From assembly GCA_017306865.1 (NCBI GenBank), contig JAFKHH010000013.1:186001-250000 (forward strand): DNA of 64,000 nt. Reading direction: 5' to 3'. This stretch comes from Filimonas sp. (GTDB lineage Bacteria > Bacteroidota > Bacteroidia > Chitinophagales > Chitinophagaceae). The notes below the pieces were generated by a model. It was not told the origin of the DNA. It did no database searches and was given only the letters and a program-made list of their open reading frames with translations. Position 1 is the stretch's first letter. Each line of letters begins with the position of its first letter. A program made the position numbers and the translations under genes. This document shows, one piece after another, positions 63,143 through 64,000 of the stretch.

Positions 63143-63931
63143 ATGAATCTATCACTTACCGGGAAGAATGCACTTGTATGTGGTGCATCACAGGGGTTAG
63201 GCGCAGCAGTAGCGCACGAGCTGGCATTGCTTGGCGCAAGCGTAATTGTGCTGGCGCGTAATGAAGAAAAACTCAAAACTATTGTTGCTACGCTGGATAC
63301 AACACAGCATCAGCAACACGGCTATATAGTAGCAGACACCACCGATCCCGAAGGTGTACAGGAAAAGGTAAATGCTTACCTGGAAAAAGGAAATACCATA
63401 CACATCCTCGTCAATAACAGTGGCGGACCAGCATCTGGTCCGTTGATTGAGACAAGTGTTGATGATTTACGAACTGCTTTCAATGCGCACCTGGTCACGA
63501 GTCATTTACTGGCACAGGCTGTTATTACCGGCATGCGGAATGCGCAGTATGGACGCATTATTAATATTGTTTCTACTTCTATAAAAGAGCCGATCAGGGG
63601 ATTGGGCATTTCCAATACCATTCGGGCGGCTGTTGCAAACTGGGCTAAGACACTGGCCACAGAAGTAGGCAACAATGGTATTACCGTAAACAATGTGTTG
63701 CCCGGGTTTACAAAAACTGACCGTCTTGGTTACCTGTTTGGTAAACAGGCTGAAGCTGCTAATACTTCTATTGAAGAAATTGAAAAAAGAAGCGCCGCAC
63801 TGATCCCCGCTGGCCGCCTGGGCGAGCCATCCGAATTTGGTGCCGCAGTAGCGTTTCTTTGCTCACCCGCTGCTGCATACATCAACGGCATCAACCTGCC
63901 TGTAGATGGGGGAAGATTGCAAGGGTTGTAA
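63143..63931 (+). CDS. SDR family oxidoreductase lacking the Tyr-x-x-x-Lys pair
   Basis: 262 residues, FabG-like length. The nucleotide loop 'VCGASQGLGAAVA' (about 11-23) and 'HILVNNSGGPASG' (about 89-101) are normal. Ser is present in 'NIVSTSIKEP', but where classical SDRs have YxxxK the sequence reads ISNTIRAAVANWAKTL: the Tyr is replaced by Ser or Ile and the Lys by Arg. The C-terminus 'GINLPVDGGRLQGL' is typical. This pattern occurs in a group of putative 3-oxoacyl reductases of unknown activity, so catalysis may differ or be absent. No operon partner. Confidence 0.84.
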   Translation: MNLSLTGKNALVCGASQGLGAAVAHELALLGASVIVLARNEEKLKTIVATLDTTQHQQHGYIVADTTDPEGVQEKVNAYLEKGNTIHILVNNSGGPASGPLIETSVDDLRTAFNAHLVTSHLLAQAVITGMRNAQYGRIINIVSTSIKEPIRGLGISNTIRAAVANWAKTLATEVGNNGITVNNVLPGFTKTDRLGYLFGKQAEAANTSIEEIEKRSAALIPAGRLGEPSEFGAAVAFLCSPAAAYINGINLPVDGGRLQGL

Positions 63932-64000
63932 GAATGAATACAGGTTGCATGGTTTAATTGTTATATTGCTAAAGCTATATGCAATGGTGTTGAAATAAGA
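63932..64000. other. Window end, ATTGTT-family fragment
   Basis: GCATGGTTTAATTGTTATATTGC at about 63947-63969 belongs to the ATTGTT family; its partner, if any, would be outside the window. No gene is visible. Confidence 0.6.

Noticed and set aside
1-64000. tRNA, rRNA, tmRNA or other classical RNA genes
   Set aside because: No GTTCRANNC arm with a matching acceptor stem and no rRNA-like stretch was found in any intergenic region. Small RNAs cannot be excluded by eye.

Overview
The window looks like one continuous chromosomal stretch of a Bacteroidota bacterium, most likely of the Chitinophagaceae type. The signs are moderate GC, a shortage of Shine-Dalgarno sequences, several start codons that sit 3-11 bases behind a TAnnTTTG box (the Bacteroidota sigma-factor -7 element), and families typical of the phylum: GSCFA protein, DUF5686 barrel protein with a carboxypeptidase-like N-domain, BBP2-type porin, DUF2911 protein, BshC of bacillithiol synthesis, and an HD/Pycsar-type membrane protein. 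No rRNA, tRNA, CRISPR array, transposase or phage gene was found.

Layout. 0-9 kb: prmA, plsY, an M48 lipoprotein protease, an OmdA-domain protein, DUF2911-TPR protein, a small outer-membrane protein, rimO and bshC. 9-17 kb: purE and purK (minus strand), 4-hydroxyphenylpyruvate dioxygenase, a YafK-type L,D-transpeptidase-fold protein, then a minus-strand pair: an HD domain fused to a Pycsar-type membrane region, followed by polyphosphate kinase ppk1. 17-25 kb: a lipoprotein with an SdiA-regulated-like domain overlapping by one base a 1205-residue phosphoesterase/outer-membrane barrel fusion; a probably frameshifted secreted protein; a large GAF-domain protein. 25-33 kb: aspartate kinase, cystathionine beta-synthase, C-terminal processing protease, and an amino-sugar kinase with murQ (peptidoglycan recycling). 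33-48 kb: a divergent NAD(P)H oxidoreductase/HxlR pair, an rlmB-type rRNA methyltransferase, HMG-CoA lyase, GSCFA protein, MORN/TPR protein, miaE, a bioF-type synthase, penicillin acylase family protein, DUF5686 protein and trhO. 48-58 kb: a minus-strand nitrogen assimilation block, gltB-gltD-amt-porin. 58-64 kb: a 38-residue membrane peptide, an LprI-like protein, ispE, a bifunctional-nuclease-domain protein and two short-chain dehydrogenases, the second lacking the usual Tyr/Lys pair.

The genes are mostly housekeeping; the unusual content is between them. Nearly every intergenic gap carries copies of a set of dispersed, stutter-like repeat families. They are usually present as inverted pairs, and pairs of one family are nested inside pairs of another. 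Several contain hairpins whose stems differ between copies while base pairing is kept. The most striking locus is 33.9-34.4 kb: a roughly 400 bp element with imperfect terminal inverted repeats, flanked by direct repeats of about 58 bp, holding four 13-base mini-hairpins spaced 50-51 bp apart. A second notable signal is a 25-base repeat (two ACATCGTACAT words separated by CTA) found eight times, five of them a short way upstream of start codons and in the same orientation relative to the gene.

All identifications come from reading motifs in the translated sequence. No database search was run, so family names are recognitions and not alignments.
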